A DNA stretch of 64,000 nt from Bacteroidaceae bacterium (GTDB lineage Bacteria > Bacteroidota > Bacteroidia > Bacteroidales > Bacteroidaceae): NCBI GenBank assembly GCA_024398515.1, contig JAKSIZ010000005.1:46868-110867 (forward strand). The letters run 5' to 3'. Shown piece by piece: positions 35,697 through 45,620 of this stretch. The number at the start of each line of letters is the position of its first letter. The stretch's first letter is position 1. The notes under the pieces were generated by a model, which was not told where the DNA came from, did not search any database, and saw only the letters and a list, made by a program, of their open reading frames with translations. A program made the translations under genes and the position numbers.

Positions 35697-37058
35697 ATGA
35701 ACAAAAAGATTGTTTTTGGTATTGCATTTTATTTGCATTCGCTGACTATGTTGGCTGGTGGTATTTTGGAAAACACTAATCAGAGTATCAATTTCCTTCG
35801 CAATCCTTCGCGCGACGCAACAATAGGCATTGACGGTGTCTATAGCAACCCTGCCGGTGTAGCTTTTGTTGCTGAAGGGTGGCATGCGCAATTCAACTGG
35901 ATGATGGTGCATCAGGACCGTGACACTTGGAGCGGATATTCGCTTCCTGATTACGGTCAACTGCTCAGTCATAATGCTTCAACCCCTACGACAGAAGCGA
36001 CAAACTTCCGCCGTAAATATGAAGGTGACGTTGACGTGCCAATACAACCGTCGCTATTCCTTATATATAATAAGCCGAAATGGAGTTTTCAGTTTGGATT
36101 CGGTTTCGTTGGCGGCGGAGGAGGATGTGAGTTCAAGAAGGGATTGGGAAGCTTTGAAAGTCTTGCTGCCCTCGCAGGAATAAGTGCGCTCGGGCAAAGC
36201 AATATGTTGCTTTCATCCTACAACATCAACTCGTACATGAAAGGAACATCCTACGACCTCGGCATCTCTCTCGGTGCTGCACGCAAGATAAACGATAAGT
36301 TGAGCGCATACGTTGGCTTAAGGGGCATTGTACTGATGAACAAATATGAGGGATTCCTGAAAGGTATAAGCTTCATGGCAGCTAACGGCATCACTGCAAA
36401 TGGCAGCGACTATGTGCTCGACTGCCGTCAGAATGCCTTTGGCATTGCACCAATCATTGGTCTCGACTATCGAATCAACGAACATTGGAACCTTGCAGTA
36501 AAGTATGAGTTCCGCACGAAACTCGAAGCAAAGACTGATGCAAACAACAATGATGCGTTCAATCAACTGGCAACGACGAGTGATTCGTTTGGCGGTTATA
36601 CTGATGGAGCATCTACACGTCAGGACCTTCCTCCGCTGTTTTCGTTCGGAGTACAGTATTCTCCGCTGTCATCCTTGCGGTTGTGCGGTGGGTATCATCG
36701 TTATCTTGACTCCGACACAAAGCAGTTCAACAAGGAAATCGTTGGCGATACCAACGAGATGACACTTGGTGTGGAGTACGACGTGAACAAGACTTTTGAG
36801 GTAAGTTGCGGTATGCAGCGGACGTGGTATCACGTTGACGACAGCTTTGAGAGCGATGCAAACTTCATTCTCAACAGTTATTCCCTCGGTTGTGGTGTGG
36901 GCGTGAACCTTGGCAAAATAAAGCTTAACGTTGCATACTTCCAGACAAATTATAAAAACAAGGAAGTTCTGACGACTGAACCTACGGGCATGACGAGCAG
37001 CATCAAGTATCGTCGCAGCAACAGAATTCTCGGTGTTGGCATTGATTTTAGGTTTTAA
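35697..37058 (+). CDS. FadL/OmpP1-type outer membrane protein
   Basis: 453 residues from the ATG at 35697; an upstream in-frame TTG is not a likely start. The N-terminus MNKKIVFGIAFYLHSLTMLAGG is a signal peptide, followed by LRNPSRDATIGIDGVYSNPAGVAF, the Asn-Pro-Ala hallmark of the FadL family. The rest alternates polar and hydrophobic residues as in a beta barrel and ends in a strand with terminal Phe (GVGIDFRF). Such porins admit hydrophobic compounds; a specific ligand cannot be inferred. A TATCTTTG box at 35660-35667 is a plausible -7 element. Confidence 0.85.
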   Translation: MNKKIVFGIAFYLHSLTMLAGGILENTNQSINFLRNPSRDATIGIDGVYSNPAGVAFVAEGWHAQFNWMMVHQDRDTWSGYSLPDYGQLLSHNASTPTTEATNFRRKYEGDVDVPIQPSLFLIYNKPKWSFQFGFGFVGGGGGCEFKKGLGSFESLAALAGISALGQSNMLLSSYNINSYMKGTSYDLGISLGAARKINDKLSAYVGLRGIVLMNKYEGFLKGISFMAANGITANGSDYVLDCRQNAFGIAPIIGLDYRINEHWNLAVKYEFRTKLEAKTDANNNDAFNQLATTSDSFGGYTDGASTRQDLPPLFSFGVQYSPLSSLRLCGGYHRYLDSDTKQFNKEIVGDTNEMTLGVEYDVNKTFEVSCGMQRTWYHVDDSFESDANFILNSYSLGCGVGVNLGKIKLNVAYFQTNYKNKEVLTTEPTGMTSSIKYRRSNRILGVGIDFRF

Positions 37059-37066
37059 CCCTCTCT

Positions 37067-37666
37067 TTACAACCTTAAAAGTTCCTTTGCGACAGCGTCC
37101 AATTCGTCGTACCACTCCTTTCCGAAACGGCGAATCAATGGGTCTTTCAGGAATTTATATACAGGCATCTGCAACTCCTTGCCCTTCTTTACGGCTGGTT
37201 CACAGATATTCCAACGGTCATAATTCAAGCCTACGAATCCGTTATTGAATTTCTTTTCGCGTATCGGATAGAGTGAACAGCTGATAGGTTTGCAGAAACT
37301 TGTCTTGCCTTCGCGGTATGCCTTTTCCAAAAGACAAAGACAACAACCGTTTTCATGGCACGTGAAGGCACAATCCCTGTTGTTGACTATGCTTGTAACC
37401 AACTCTCCTGTCTGGTCAACATACGCCACACCCTGCTTGTCGATGACAGCCTGCGCACCTGCCGACATGTCTTGCCACACCACGTCAACAGCGTCTTCTA
37501 TCTCCATAATTTCGTCAAGTGTTACTGGTGCTCCGGCATCTCCTTCGATGCAACAAACACCATGACACGCGTCGAGGTCGCAGCAAAACATTTCTGTTAT
37601 GCAGTTCATCGAGACAAGCACATCGCCTATCTCAATGATTGGCGGCATATTGTTTTCGTTTACCAT
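37067..37666 (-). CDS. DUF3109 family cysteine-rich protein
   Basis: 199 residues with no signal peptide. Clustered cysteines occur in EMFCCDLDACHGVCC near the N-terminus, in CAFTCHENGCCLCLLEKA in the middle, and in KPISCSLYPIR and WNICEPA later. The pattern resembles YkgJ-type metal or iron-sulfur-binding proteins and matches the DUF3109 family of Bacteroidetes, whose role is unknown. Its start overlaps the stop of ung by 7 bp, so the pair is coupled, and gpmI lies just upstream on the same strand. Confidence 0.88.
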   Translation of the reverse strand: MVNENNMPPIIEIGDVLVSMNCITEMFCCDLDACHGVCCIEGDAGAPVTLDEIMEIEDAVDVVWQDMSAGAQAVIDKQGVAYVDQTGELVTSIVNNRDCAFTCHENGCCLCLLEKAYREGKTSFCKPISCSLYPIREKKFNNGFVGLNYDRWNICEPAVKKGKELQMPVYKFLKDPLIRRFGKEWYDELDAVAKELLRL

Positions 37667-38319
37667 GCTATAGGTTCCTTTCCGTGCTGCACAAGATATG
37701 CGTTGGCCTTCGAGAAATGTTTGTTGCCGAAAAAGCCACGGTGGGCTGAGAGGGGCGATGGATGCGGCGATTTCAGTATGAGATGACGCGTAGCATCAAT
37801 GTAAATCTCCTTGCTTTGGGCATAGCTTCCCCACAAGATAAACACAACATTGTCGCGTTCACGACTGATTTTCTGTATCACGGCATCGGTAAAAGTCTCC
37901 CATCCTCTGCGCTGATGACTGCCAGCATAATGCGCCCTGACGGTTAAGGTTGCATTTAAGAGCAGCACACCCTGACGTGCCCAAGAGGAGAGATTGCCCG
38001 TATTGTGAGTCGTTCCTATGTCGTCGGCTATTTCCTTATATATATTAAGGAGTGATGGAGGGAACTGTATTCCGTCGTTCACCGAGAAGCAAAGTCCGTG
38101 AGCTTGACCTGGTTCGTGGTATGGATCTTGACCTATTATTACCACCTTCACCTCATCAAACGGGCAGAGATCAAAGGCATTGAAGATAAGACGTGCAGGA
38201 GGATAGCACGCCGTCGAGGCATATTCTTGTCTGACAAAGTCGGTCAAAGCCTTGAAGTAAGGCTTGTTGAATTCATCATCAAGCCTTACTTTCCAACTTT
38301 GTTCTATCCTTACGTCCAT
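37660..38319 (-). CDS. ung: Uracil-DNA glycosylase
   Basis: 219 residues, the normal family-1 length. The water-activating loop GQDPYH is at residues 63-68 (catalytic Asp65), and the uracil/minor-groove loop HPSPLSAHRGFFG holds the catalytic His. LLLNATLTVRAHYAGSHQ and VVFILWGSYAQSK are also conserved. The enzyme removes uracil from DNA to start base-excision repair. It begins 6 bp after the gpmI stop and overlaps the DUF3109 gene, forming a minus-strand unit gpmI-ung-DUF3109. Confidence 0.97.
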   Translation of the reverse strand: MDVRIEQSWKVRLDDEFNKPYFKALTDFVRQEYASTACYPPARLIFNAFDLCPFDEVKVVIIGQDPYHEPGQAHGLCFSVNDGIQFPPSLLNIYKEIADDIGTTHNTGNLSSWARQGVLLLNATLTVRAHYAGSHQRRGWETFTDAVIQKISRERDNVVFILWGSYAQSKEIYIDATRHLILKSPHPSPLSAHRGFFGNKHFSKANAYLVQHGKEPIAW

Positions 38320-38325
38320 AAATTT

Positions 38326-39840
38326 TTAGTAAATCAGGTTCTCGCCTGTCATGTCTGCTGGCTGCTCAAGGCCTAAGATATGCAGGATTGAAGGCGCTAC
38401 GTCAGCCAAACGTCCGTCCTTTACCTTTGCGCTGTTATTGTCAGTTACGTAGATGAAAGGCACTGGATTAAGCGAATGTGCCGTATTTGGAGTGCCGTCG
38501 GCATTCACTGCATTGTCGGCATTGCCATGGTCGGCTATGATTATTGCCTCATATCCCGTAGCCTTTGCTGCTTCGATAACATCGTGAACACAATTGTCAA
38601 CAGCCCATACTGCCTTTGCTATTGCGTTATATACACCCGTATGCCCAACCATATCGCCATTGGCAAAGTTCACTACTATAAAGTCATACTTGTCTTCCTT
38701 GATTGCTGCAACGAGCTTATCCTTCACTTCGTATGCACTCATTTCAGGCTTAAGGTCGTAAGTGGCAACCTTTGGCGAAGGCACAAGTATGCGGTCTTCT
38801 CCCTCAAATGGTTGCTCACGCCCACCGTTGAAGAAGAATGTAACGTGTGCATACTTCTCTGTTTCTGCCGTGTGGAGTTGCTTCAAACCCTTCTTGCTGA
38901 GGTATTCGCCAAGCGTATCCTCCACATCTTTCTTCGGAAACAGGATATGAACTCCCGTGAAAGATGCGTCGTAAGGCGTCATGCAGTAGTATTGAAGTCC
39001 TGGAATTGTCTTCATTCCCTGTTCAGGCATATCGTTCTGGGTGAGCACAATGGTGAGTTCCTTTGCTCGGTCGTTGCGGAAGTTGAAGAAGATAATAACG
39101 TCACCCTCCTTGATTGTGCCGTCAACAGTCGAGTTGTTTATCGGCTTAATGAACTCGTCGGTAACGCCTTCGGCATAGCTTTCCTCCATAGCCTTGACCA
39201 TATCCGATGCTTGTTTGCCCTTGCCTTCAACGAGAAGGTCGTATGCTTCCTTCACACGATCCCATCGTTTATCGCGGTCCATTGCATAGAAACGTCCCAC
39301 GATACTTGCTATCTTGACGTCGTTTGCAGCCGCATGTTTCTCAAGATCGCGGATGAAACCAATGCCACTCTTAGGATCAGTGTCGCGTCCATCCATGAAA
39401 CAGTGCACGTATGTCGAGGTCAAACCATAGCTTTTGCTTATCTCGCAGAGCTTGTAAAGGTGGTCGAGTGACGAGTGAACACCGCCGTCGGAAGTCAATC
39501 CCATGAAGTGAACAGCCTTTCCAGTCTCCTTGGCGTAAGTAAATGCCGACACGATTTCAGGGTTCTGCATTATGCTATTGTCCCTGCAGGCACGGTTTAT
39601 CTTCACTAAATCCTGATAAACAATACGCCCTGCACCGATGTTCAGATGCCCTACTTCAGAGTTACCCATCTGTCCGTCAGGCAGTCCGACATCCTCACCG
39701 CAAGCCATCAACTGCGAATGAGCACTCACTGCACACAAGTAATCCAAATAAGGAGTAGGCGTGTTGTAGATTACGTCGCCCTCACCTTTCTTGCCGATTC
39801 CCCATCCATCGAGAATCATCAATAATGCTTTCTTTGCCAT
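38326..39840 (-). CDS. gpmI: 2,3-bisphosphoglycerate-independent phosphoglycerate mutase
   Basis: 504 residues, the expected size. [11 protein letters not shown] supplies the first metal ligand, and [19 protein letters not shown] contains the phosphorylated Ser near residue 61. Substrate-binding words [11 protein letters not shown] and [12 protein letters not shown] follow, and the second metal site is in [11 protein letters not shown]. The enzyme interconverts 3- and 2-phosphoglycerate in glycolysis. A good promoter precedes it, and ung follows at 6 bp. Confidence 0.97.
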   Translation of the reverse strand: MAKKALLMILDGWGIGKKGEGDVIYNTPTPYLDYLCAVSAHSQLMACGEDVGLPDGQMGNSEVGHLNIGAGRIVYQDLVKINRACRDNSIMQNPEIVSAFTYAKETGKAVHFMGLTSDGGVHSSLDHLYKLCEISKSYGLTSTYVHCFMDGRDTDPKSGIGFIRDLEKHAAANDVKIASIVGRFYAMDRDKRWDRVKEAYDLLVEGKGKQASDMVKAMEESYAEGVTDEFIKPINNSTVDGTIKEGDVIIFFNFRNDRAKELTIVLTQNDMPEQGMKTIPGLQYYCMTPYDASFTGVHILFPKKDVEDTLGEYLSKKGLKQLHTAETEKYAHVTFFFNGGREQPFEGEDRILVPSPKVATYDLKPEMSAYEVKDKLVAAIKEDKYDFIVVNFANGDMVGHTGVYNAIAKAVWAVDNCVHDVIEAAKATGYEAIIIADHGNADNAVNADGTPNTAHSLNPVPFIYVTDNNSAKVKDGRLADVAPSILHILGLEQPADMTGENLIY

Positions 39841-39884
39841 ATTCTTTTCTATTAATTATTACATTTTACCATATATATTAGGCG

Positions 39885-39915
39885 CAAAGATACACAAATT
39901 GCTTCACATATCAAA
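39885..39915 (-). promoter_or_regulatory. Promoter of the gpmI-ung-DUF3109 unit
   Basis: On the minus strand TTTG (39912-39915) is followed after 19 bp by TATCTTTG (39885-39892), about 45 bp before the gpmI start. Confidence 0.7.
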
Positions 39916-39971
39916 TACTTTCGCACAAAATAAGCACAAAACCCTGCAAATGTTGCTATATGACAAGACGG

Positions 39972-40001
39972 AAAAGGTGCAATGCCCACGGGCACTGCAC
40001 C
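39972..40001 (-). terminator. Terminator of the lipoprotein gene
   Basis: On the minus strand GGTGCAGTGCCC pairs with GGCATTGCACC (one G.U) around GTG and is followed by TTTT, 36 bp after the lipoprotein stop. Confidence 0.7.
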
Positions 40002-40036
40002 AATAAAAGCCTTACAAATGCTAAATATGTACGTTC

Positions 40037-40501
40037 CTATTCAGGCAATTCCACCTCTGCCTTAGCATGTCCACCCTCGTAATAGAACGTCAGACGCATG
40101 CGCGATTGGCTGTAACTGTTAAATACAGTAGCCGTAAAACGGTCGCGATAGGTCACTATGTCGTAGAAATCTATTCTCAGTCCGTCGGCATAACGAAGGT
40201 GAAGGTCGTGATTGTCCAAGTACCAGTCGAAGTCATACATACCCTCCGTGCGGTCATACTGGTCAACTCGTTCTTCCACTCCCGTGCCTTGCATCGACGT
40301 CGTGGAGCCTCTTGACGAGAACGTGAAGTAGCTATAGTATTTCCACCCCCACGCATCGTATTCGCCAAGGTCAACAGACCATGTCTTGCCAACCATACCC
40401 GATATGTCAAAACCCATCTCTTCATCGTCTCTTGTCGTACAGCTTGCAAACAGACAAGTTGCCATCATCGCAAGCAAAAGGTAATGTGTAAACTTTTTCA
40501 T
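40037..40501 (-). CDS. Hypothetical lipoprotein
   Basis: 154 residues. The signal peptide MKKFTHYLLLAMMATCLFASC puts the lipidated Cys at position 21. The mature part is about 130 residues, rich in Tyr, Asp and Ser, with alternating strands (TWSVDLGEYDAW, YYSYFTFSSRG, TATVFNSYSQSRMRLTFYY) that suggest a small beta barrel of lipocalin type. I do not recognise the family. The gene stands alone between a terminator and a CAAAGATA (TATCTTTG) box at 40545-40552. Confidence 0.75.
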   Translation of the reverse strand: MKKFTHYLLLAMMATCLFASCTTRDDEEMGFDISGMVGKTWSVDLGEYDAWGWKYYSYFTFSSRGSTTSMQGTGVEERVDQYDRTEGMYDFDWYLDNHDLHLRYADGLRIDFYDIVTYRDRFTATVFNSYSQSRMRLTFYYEGGHAKAEVELPE

Positions 40502-40651
40502 AACTCAATCTCCTATCCTTTATGTTTGTAAATGTTTTCAAGTGCAAAGATACACGTTTTTTCTCAAACACCAAGCATGATTACCCTAAATAATCGAGGA
40601 AAAACCCTATATCGACCATAGTATTTCCCCCGCACGACATTCATCGTTGTT

Positions 40652-40756
40652 CAGGACGAACGCTTAACTCGAAAAAAAGTTGTACAACTTTCGCGCGAAA
40701 GTTGTACAACATTCAGTTGAAAGTTGTACAACTTTTTTTCACCCCCACAGAACACC
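40652..40756 (+). repeat. Triple-palindrome intergenic element, copy 5
   Basis: Three palindromes of the AAAGTTGTACAACTTT type lie at 40676-40691, 40698-40713 and 40720-40735, with spacers CGCGCG and CAGTTG. The palindrome is one base shorter, so the period is 22 bp, but the spacer is still exactly 6. The left flank has GAACGCTTAACTC as in copy 2; the right flank ends CACCCCCACAGAACACC, a worn match to the other ends. It lies in the 498-bp divergent gap before the third toxin-antitoxin pair. The rest of the gap shows only a TATCTTTG box at 40912-40919. Confidence 0.87.
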
Positions 40757-40999
40757 TTCTGAGAGGGTACCGTTCACCTCCCAAAACGAAGGCGTATATT
40801 ATCTTCTTTTTTAATAAAGAAAAACAATTTGCTTACAGTGCCAAAAGTTAAATTTCACGTAAAAACTACCTTTATCACACCCAAAATGATTGTTATTTGC
40901 AGAATTTTACGTATCTTTGCGAACGAATGGCAATGATGCAATAAAACGGCATTTGCACTCATGCCATAAAATGCTAACAATAAAACTCAACATATAATC

Positions 41000-41239
41000 A
41001 TGTCAATAACATCATCAATACACCCCCAAGCAAATCCTCTTGATGCACTTATGGCGCATTTTGCCTCGTCGTCGAAGAGCGTACAGCGTGCATTCACCAA
41101 GTACATCATTGATGCCTACGCTGAAGAAGTAGAAACACGCCGTCAGCAAGTGATGATGAAAGAAAGCCTCACCCAAGCTTTCAAGGAACTTCGCGAAGGC
41201 AAGGCTCGCCCAGTGGAAGAACTCTTCGATGAACTATAA
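41000..41239 (+). CDS. Antitoxin of the third toxin-antitoxin pair
   Basis: 79 residues, helical and charged. The N-terminal MAHFASSSKSVQRAFTKYII closely parallels the antitoxin at 13466-13726 (QFNSSSKSVRNAFAKLL), so both belong to one small family. The C-terminal half (LREGKARPVEELFDEL) would be the toxin-contact tail. It lies 12 bp before the toxin gene. A TATCTTTG box at 40912-40919 may be its promoter. Confidence 0.82.
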   Translation: MSITSSIHPQANPLDALMAHFASSSKSVQRAFTKYIIDAYAEEVETRRQQVMMKESLTQAFKELREGKARPVEELFDEL

Positions 41240-41251
41240 CCAGTAGCAACG

Positions 41252-41599
41252 ATGAACACAATCATCAAGACTATACCCGAGTTCGACCGCCGAGCAAAAA
41301 GATTAGCAAAGAAATACAAATCGCTAAAAACCGATTTGCAGCAATTCGTCTTATCGCTTCAAAAGAATCCAATACAAGGCAATCATCTCGGCAATGGTGT
41401 TTACAAAATTCGCATAGCTTTTGCCTCAAAGGGAGGAGGCAAGAGTGGTGGCGGGCGCATCATTACCTATACAGTAAAGATAAATGAACCTGACTGCTAT
41501 GAAGTCACGTTGCTAACAATCTATGACAAAAGCGAAATATCTAACATTAACGACACATATACCAAAGAACTTGTGAACCAAGCAAAGAAACAATATTAA
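41252..41599 (+). CDS. RelE-superfamily toxin
   Basis: 115 residues, somewhat longer than YoeB. The start FDRRAKRLAKKYKSLKTDLQQF and the middle LGNGVYKIRIAFASKGGGKSGGGR are typical of the RelE-like subgroup often annotated as type II toxin RelE/ParE or mRNA-degrading endonuclease. The C-terminus CYEVTLLTIYDKSEISNI is the usual last strand and helix. It is distinct in sequence from the toxin at 13212-13478, although the antitoxins are related. The rhamnosidase fusion gene starts 49 bp later. Confidence 0.85.
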   Translation: MNTIIKTIPEFDRRAKRLAKKYKSLKTDLQQFVLSLQKNPIQGNHLGNGVYKIRIAFASKGGGKSGGGRIITYTVKINEPDCYEVTLLTIYDKSEISNINDTYTKELVNQAKKQY

Positions 41600-41648
41600 A
41601 TATAAACCTCGATTTACGTAAGGATATATTGAATAATACGGTAAGACT

Positions 41649-44600
41649 ATGAAACGAATACTTGCAACTTGTTTGAGTCTTCTGGCTGTGGCAACGCTGT
41701 GCTGCGGACAGAAAGTGGTTAACCTGCGCACGGAACATACGGTGAATCCGATGAGCATTGATACGAAAACGCCGCGTCTTGGGTGGCAAATCGTATCAGA
41801 CAAGCAGGGCGTCATGCAACGTGAATACCACATCATCGTTGCTTCTACGCGCGAAAAAGCCGAACGATGCGAGGGAGATCTCTGGGACGAAACAGTGAAA
41901 ACCGACCAGTCACAGTGGGTTCGCTACGCAGGAAAGCCCTTGAAGAGCAACACCAGATGCTACTGGCGCGTGAAGGTAAACACTACAAAAGGCAAATCAG
42001 AATGGAGCGACGTGGCAATGTGGAACGTCGGTCTGCTCACCGAATCCGATTGGCAAGGACAATGGATTGGATTGAACCGTGCAATGCCATGGGATGTGGA
42101 GGACGTGCATAGCCGCCTTTCAGCACGATACTTGCGCAACACCTTCCAACTCGAAGCGGGCATCAAGCAAGCAACAATGTATGTCAGCGGCCTTGGAATG
42201 TACGAGGCTTACATAAATGGAAAGAAGATTGGCGACCAGGTTTTGGCTCCTGCACCGACAGATTATCGAAAGACTGTGCTCTACAACGCATTCGATGTGA
42301 CCGACATGCTCGCACGCGACAACGTAGTTGCAGTGGTACTCGGCAACGGACGATACTACACGATGCAGCAGAAAAAGAAACCTTACAAGATAACAAACTT
42401 TGGCTATCCGACACTTCGGATGAACATTATCGTGGAGTATAACGATGGTCGGCGCAAGGTTATAGCAACAAACGACCGCTGGAAACTGAACCCCGACGGT
42501 GCTATTCGCTCTAACAATGAGTACGACGGAGAGATATACGACGCAAACAAAGCGTTCGATGGATGGACTTCGTGCGGTTTCGACGACTCGTCATGGGGCA
42601 CGGCTGAACGCACAGCACTGCCTGGAGGAACATTGCGTGGCGCAATGTCGGAGAACATGAAAGTGATAACCACACTGAAACCTATTGCCGTCACAGCATC
42701 TGAAAATGGTAGCATTATCGATTTCGGACAGAACACTGCGGGCTGGACAAAGTTCCGCATACCTAAGACAAACAAAGGCGACACCATAATAATAAGGTAT
42801 GCCGAGAAACTTGATTCGGACGGAAACCTGTATGTAGCCAATCTTCGCCACTCGCAAACAACGGATTATTACATCTCCGATGGCAAGGATGAAGGCAAGT
42901 GGTGGAGTCCTGTGTTCTCATATCATGGTTTCCGCTACATCGAAATAAACCGCAAGGACTGCACGGCAGACGGCTTTGTTGCCGAAGTCATAAGCGACGA
43001 AATGGACGAGACAGGCACTTTCAAGTCGGACAACGACGTGCTGAATCAAGTGTATCATAATGCCTTTTGGGGCATCCGTTCCAATTACAAGGGTATGCCT
43101 GTTGACTGTCCTCAACGCGATGAACGCCAGCCTTGGCTCGGCGATCGCACCGGAGGCTGCTTCGGCGAAGCTTATATCTTCGACAACTGTAACCTCTATG
43201 CCAAGTGGGATAGGGATATTGTCGAGTCACAACGTGAGGATGGTTGCATCTGCAATGTGGCTCCGGCATACTGGAATTACTATGACGACAACATGACATG
43301 GCCGTCGGCATTGCCTTTCTCAATGCAGATGCTCTATAAACAATATGGTAATGATGCTTCGATAAGAAAGTATTATCCTGCCGTAAAACTATGGCTGAGC
43401 CACATGAAAGAGCAGTATGGCAAGGACGGACTTATAACGAAAGACAAGTATGGAGACTGGTGTACGGTGCCTGAAAAGGCTGAACTCATCCATTCACAAG
43501 ACCCAGCTCGCGTGACCGATGGCGTTCTCATCTCTACCGCATATTATTATAAGGTGTGTCGGGTAATGGAAGAATTTGCAAATCTTCAGGGCTTGACCGA
43601 CGATGCTGCGTATTATGCAGCCGAAGCAGAAGCGACAAAAAAGGCATTCAACAATAAGTTCCTCCATATAAACAAAGGCACAAGCAACCTCGAAGGACAC
43701 ACACTCCATCCTGACAGTACGTTCTATGGCAACAACACAGTAACGTCGAATGTGCTTCCGCTTGCGTTCGGAATGATCGACGACGAGTATGTCAGGGCCG
43801 AAGTTGAGAAGAATATTATTAAGGTGATAATGGTTGACAATGGCGGTCACTTGTGTTGCGGCGTCATAGGTATTCAGTGGTTGATGCAGGAACTTCGCAA
43901 CATGGGACGTGGCGACATCGCTTGGTTGCTTGCTACTCATGACAAGTATCCGTCATGGGGATACATGGCTAAGCAAGGCGCAACGACTATATGGGAGTTG
44001 TGGAATGGCGACACTGCCAATCCGGCAATGAACAGTGGTAATCACGTGATGCTTCTCGGCGACCTTGTTACTTGGATATATCAAGACCTTGGAGGCATCC
44101 GCGCAGCACAACCAGGCTTTAAGGAGATAGAACTAAAGCCCGACTTTTATGTCGATGAAATGGACGATTTTGAAGTTTCTTATTCTTGCGTTTACGGAAA
44201 AATCGTCAGCAATTGGAAAAAACAACACGGCAAACTTTTCTGGCATATAGAGATTCCGGCAAACACAACGGCTCGTGCCTATTTGGCAGACGGCACAATC
44301 CGCGAACTTGGTTCGGGTAAATATGATTTCACGTGCACTCTACCTCAACCGAAGACACTTGTCTATGATGTTCCTGGAACGGTGGAAAAGGTGAAAAAAG
44401 CCAAAGTCGGCGCATCACCAATTGTATGTAATGAGTTCCTTTATAAGCGCACTTCGTTCCCTGAGTGCCATTCGGCAAGCATTGTAGAATGTCCGAATGG
44501 CGACCTTGTAGCCACATATTTCGGTGGAACAAAGGAAAGAAATCCAGATGTTTGCATCTGGGTTAGCCGAAAAGTAAAGGGCTCGGACGACTGGACAGCC

Positions 44601-45407
44601 CCACAAATGGTTGCCGACGGCGTGATGAACGACACGTTGAGATACGCTTGCTGGAATCCTGTTTTGTATCAAATTCCTAATGGCGACCTTATGCTTTATT
44701 TCAAGATAGGTCCCAACGTAGCAGGATGGACAGGTTGGTATTGCTCATCAAACGATAATGGCAAGACATGGACAACGCGCAAACCATTGCAGGAAGACTA
44801 TCTCGGACCAGTAAAGAACAAGCCAATAATGAACAACGGACGCATCATTGCACCTACAAGTATTGAAAAAGGCGGTTGGCGACTTTACTTTGAAAACTCT
44901 GACGATATGGGCAAGACATGGCAACGAACCGAATATGTCAAGGCACCTATCGACCCATCAACGGAAAAAGATGTGCAGGCAATACAACCTACAATCATTC
45001 TCCTGCCCGACGGAAGGCTTGAAGCCCTCTGCCGTACACGCTCACGTCAGGTTGGTCGTACGTTCTCGTTGGACAACGGACAGACATGGTCGCAGCTGGA
45101 ACTGACGGAAATACCAAACAATAACAGCGGTCTTGATGCCGTAAGCCTCAAGGGGGGAGGATATGCATTGATATGCAATGACTGGCCAATAGAGAAAACA
45201 AAACAGAAAGGCGACCGCAATCCGCTGTCTATTCTTACGAGCAAAGACGGATTGACATGGCAACACTGGATTACACTTGAAGACTCGCCAGTCAGCCAGT
45301 ATTCGTATCCGTCAATCATACAAAGCGCCGACGGACATCTGCATGCCATTTATACATGGCGTCGCCAGCGCATAAAGCATGTAGAACTTACTGCCCCCAA
45401 ACTTTAA
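41649..45407 (+). CDS. GH78 alpha-L-rhamnosidase fused to a sialidase-fold domain
   Basis: 1252 residues with an N-terminal signal (MKRILATCLSLLAVATLCCGQ). Residues about 25-900 are a full GH78 enzyme: the N-terminal domain LRTEHTVNPMSIDTKTPRLG, the galactose-binding-like domain GLGMYEAYINGKKIGD, and the catalytic-region words PVDCPQRDERQPWLGDRTGG near residue 486 and WGYMAKQGATTIWELWNG. From about residue 921 a six-bladed propeller begins (FPECHSASIVECPNGDLVAT) with Asp-box repeats SNDNGKTW, SDDMGKTW and SLDNGQTW. Each half is a complete enzyme family, so one chain may remove rhamnose and another residue from the same glycan. Confidence 0.9.
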   Translation: MKRILATCLSLLAVATLCCGQKVVNLRTEHTVNPMSIDTKTPRLGWQIVSDKQGVMQREYHIIVASTREKAERCEGDLWDETVKTDQSQWVRYAGKPLKSNTRCYWRVKVNTTKGKSEWSDVAMWNVGLLTESDWQGQWIGLNRAMPWDVEDVHSRLSARYLRNTFQLEAGIKQATMYVSGLGMYEAYINGKKIGDQVLAPAPTDYRKTVLYNAFDVTDMLARDNVVAVVLGNGRYYTMQQKKKPYKITNFGYPTLRMNIIVEYNDGRRKVIATNDRWKLNPDGAIRSNNEYDGEIYDANKAFDGWTSCGFDDSSWGTAERTALPGGTLRGAMSENMKVITTLKPIAVTASENGSIIDFGQNTAGWTKFRIPKTNKGDTIIIRYAEKLDSDGNLYVANLRHSQTTDYYISDGKDEGKWWSPVFSYHGFRYIEINRKDCTADGFVAEVISDEMDETGTFKSDNDVLNQVYHNAFWGIRSNYKGMPVDCPQRDERQPWLGDRTGGCFGEAYIFDNCNLYAKWDRDIVESQREDGCICNVAPAYWNYYDDNMTWPSALPFSMQMLYKQYGNDASIRKYYPAVKLWLSHMKEQYGKDGLITKDKYGDWCTVPEKAELIHSQDPARVTDGVLISTAYYYKVCRVMEEFANLQGLTDDAAYYAAEAEATKKAFNNKFLHINKGTSNLEGHTLHPDSTFYGNNTVTSNVLPLAFGMIDDEYVRAEVEKNIIKVIMVDNGGHLCCGVIGIQWLMQELRNMGRGDIAWLLATHDKYPSWGYMAKQGATTIWELWNGDTANPAMNSGNHVMLLGDLVTWIYQDLGGIRAAQPGFKEIELKPDFYVDEMDDFEVSYSCVYGKIVSNWKKQHGKLFWHIEIPANTTARAYLADGTIRELGSGKYDFTCTLPQPKTLVYDVPGTVEKVKKAKVGASPIVCNEFLYKRTSFPECHSASIVECPNGDLVATYFGGTKERNPDVCIWVSRKVKGSDDWTAPQMVADGVMNDTLRYACWNPVLYQIPNGDLMLYFKIGPNVAGWTGWYCSSNDNGKTWTTRKPLQEDYLGPVKNKPIMNNGRIIAPTSIEKGGWRLYFENSDDMGKTWQRTEYVKAPIDPSTEKDVQAIQPTIILLPDGRLEALCRTRSRQVGRTFSLDNGQTWSQLELTEIPNNNSGLDAVSLKGGGYALICNDWPIEKTKQKGDRNPLSILTSKDGLTWQHWITLEDSPVSQYSYPSIIQSADGHLHAIYTWRRQRIKHVELTAPKL

Positions 45408-45468
45408 GATAGGGTTATTGCTTGTTGGTTATAAAGAAATCAACTTTTTGCACATTGCAGCACGATTT

Positions 45469-45511
45469 GTGGCATAAAAGGCACGTTATTCTTGCTTTTT
45501 ATGCCACTTTT
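45469..45511 (+). terminator. Terminator of the rhamnosidase-sialidase gene
   Basis: GTGGCATAAAA pairs with TTTTTATGCCAC around a loop of about 16 nt and is followed by TTTT. Confidence 0.7.
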
Positions 45512-45531
45512 AGTAAAAAACAGTGAAAAAG

Positions 45532-45563
45532 TTTGCTGATTTTGTATAGTATTTGTAATTTTG
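45532..45563 (+). promoter_or_regulatory. Promoter of the Lnb/DUF4105 gene
   Basis: TTTG at 45532-45535, 20 bp, then TAATTTTG at 45556-45563. The leader is about 50 nt. Confidence 0.7.
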
Positions 45564-45620
45564 CGTGATTATATTGCGTGTGTGCGCGATATTAGAAAAC
45601 TTAACAGATAAAAGATAATA

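Noticed and set aside
38476-39471. 331-residue frame antisense to gpmI
   Set aside because: Fully inside a strongly conserved gene; composition is cysteine- and histidine-rich in a way typical of antisense shadows.
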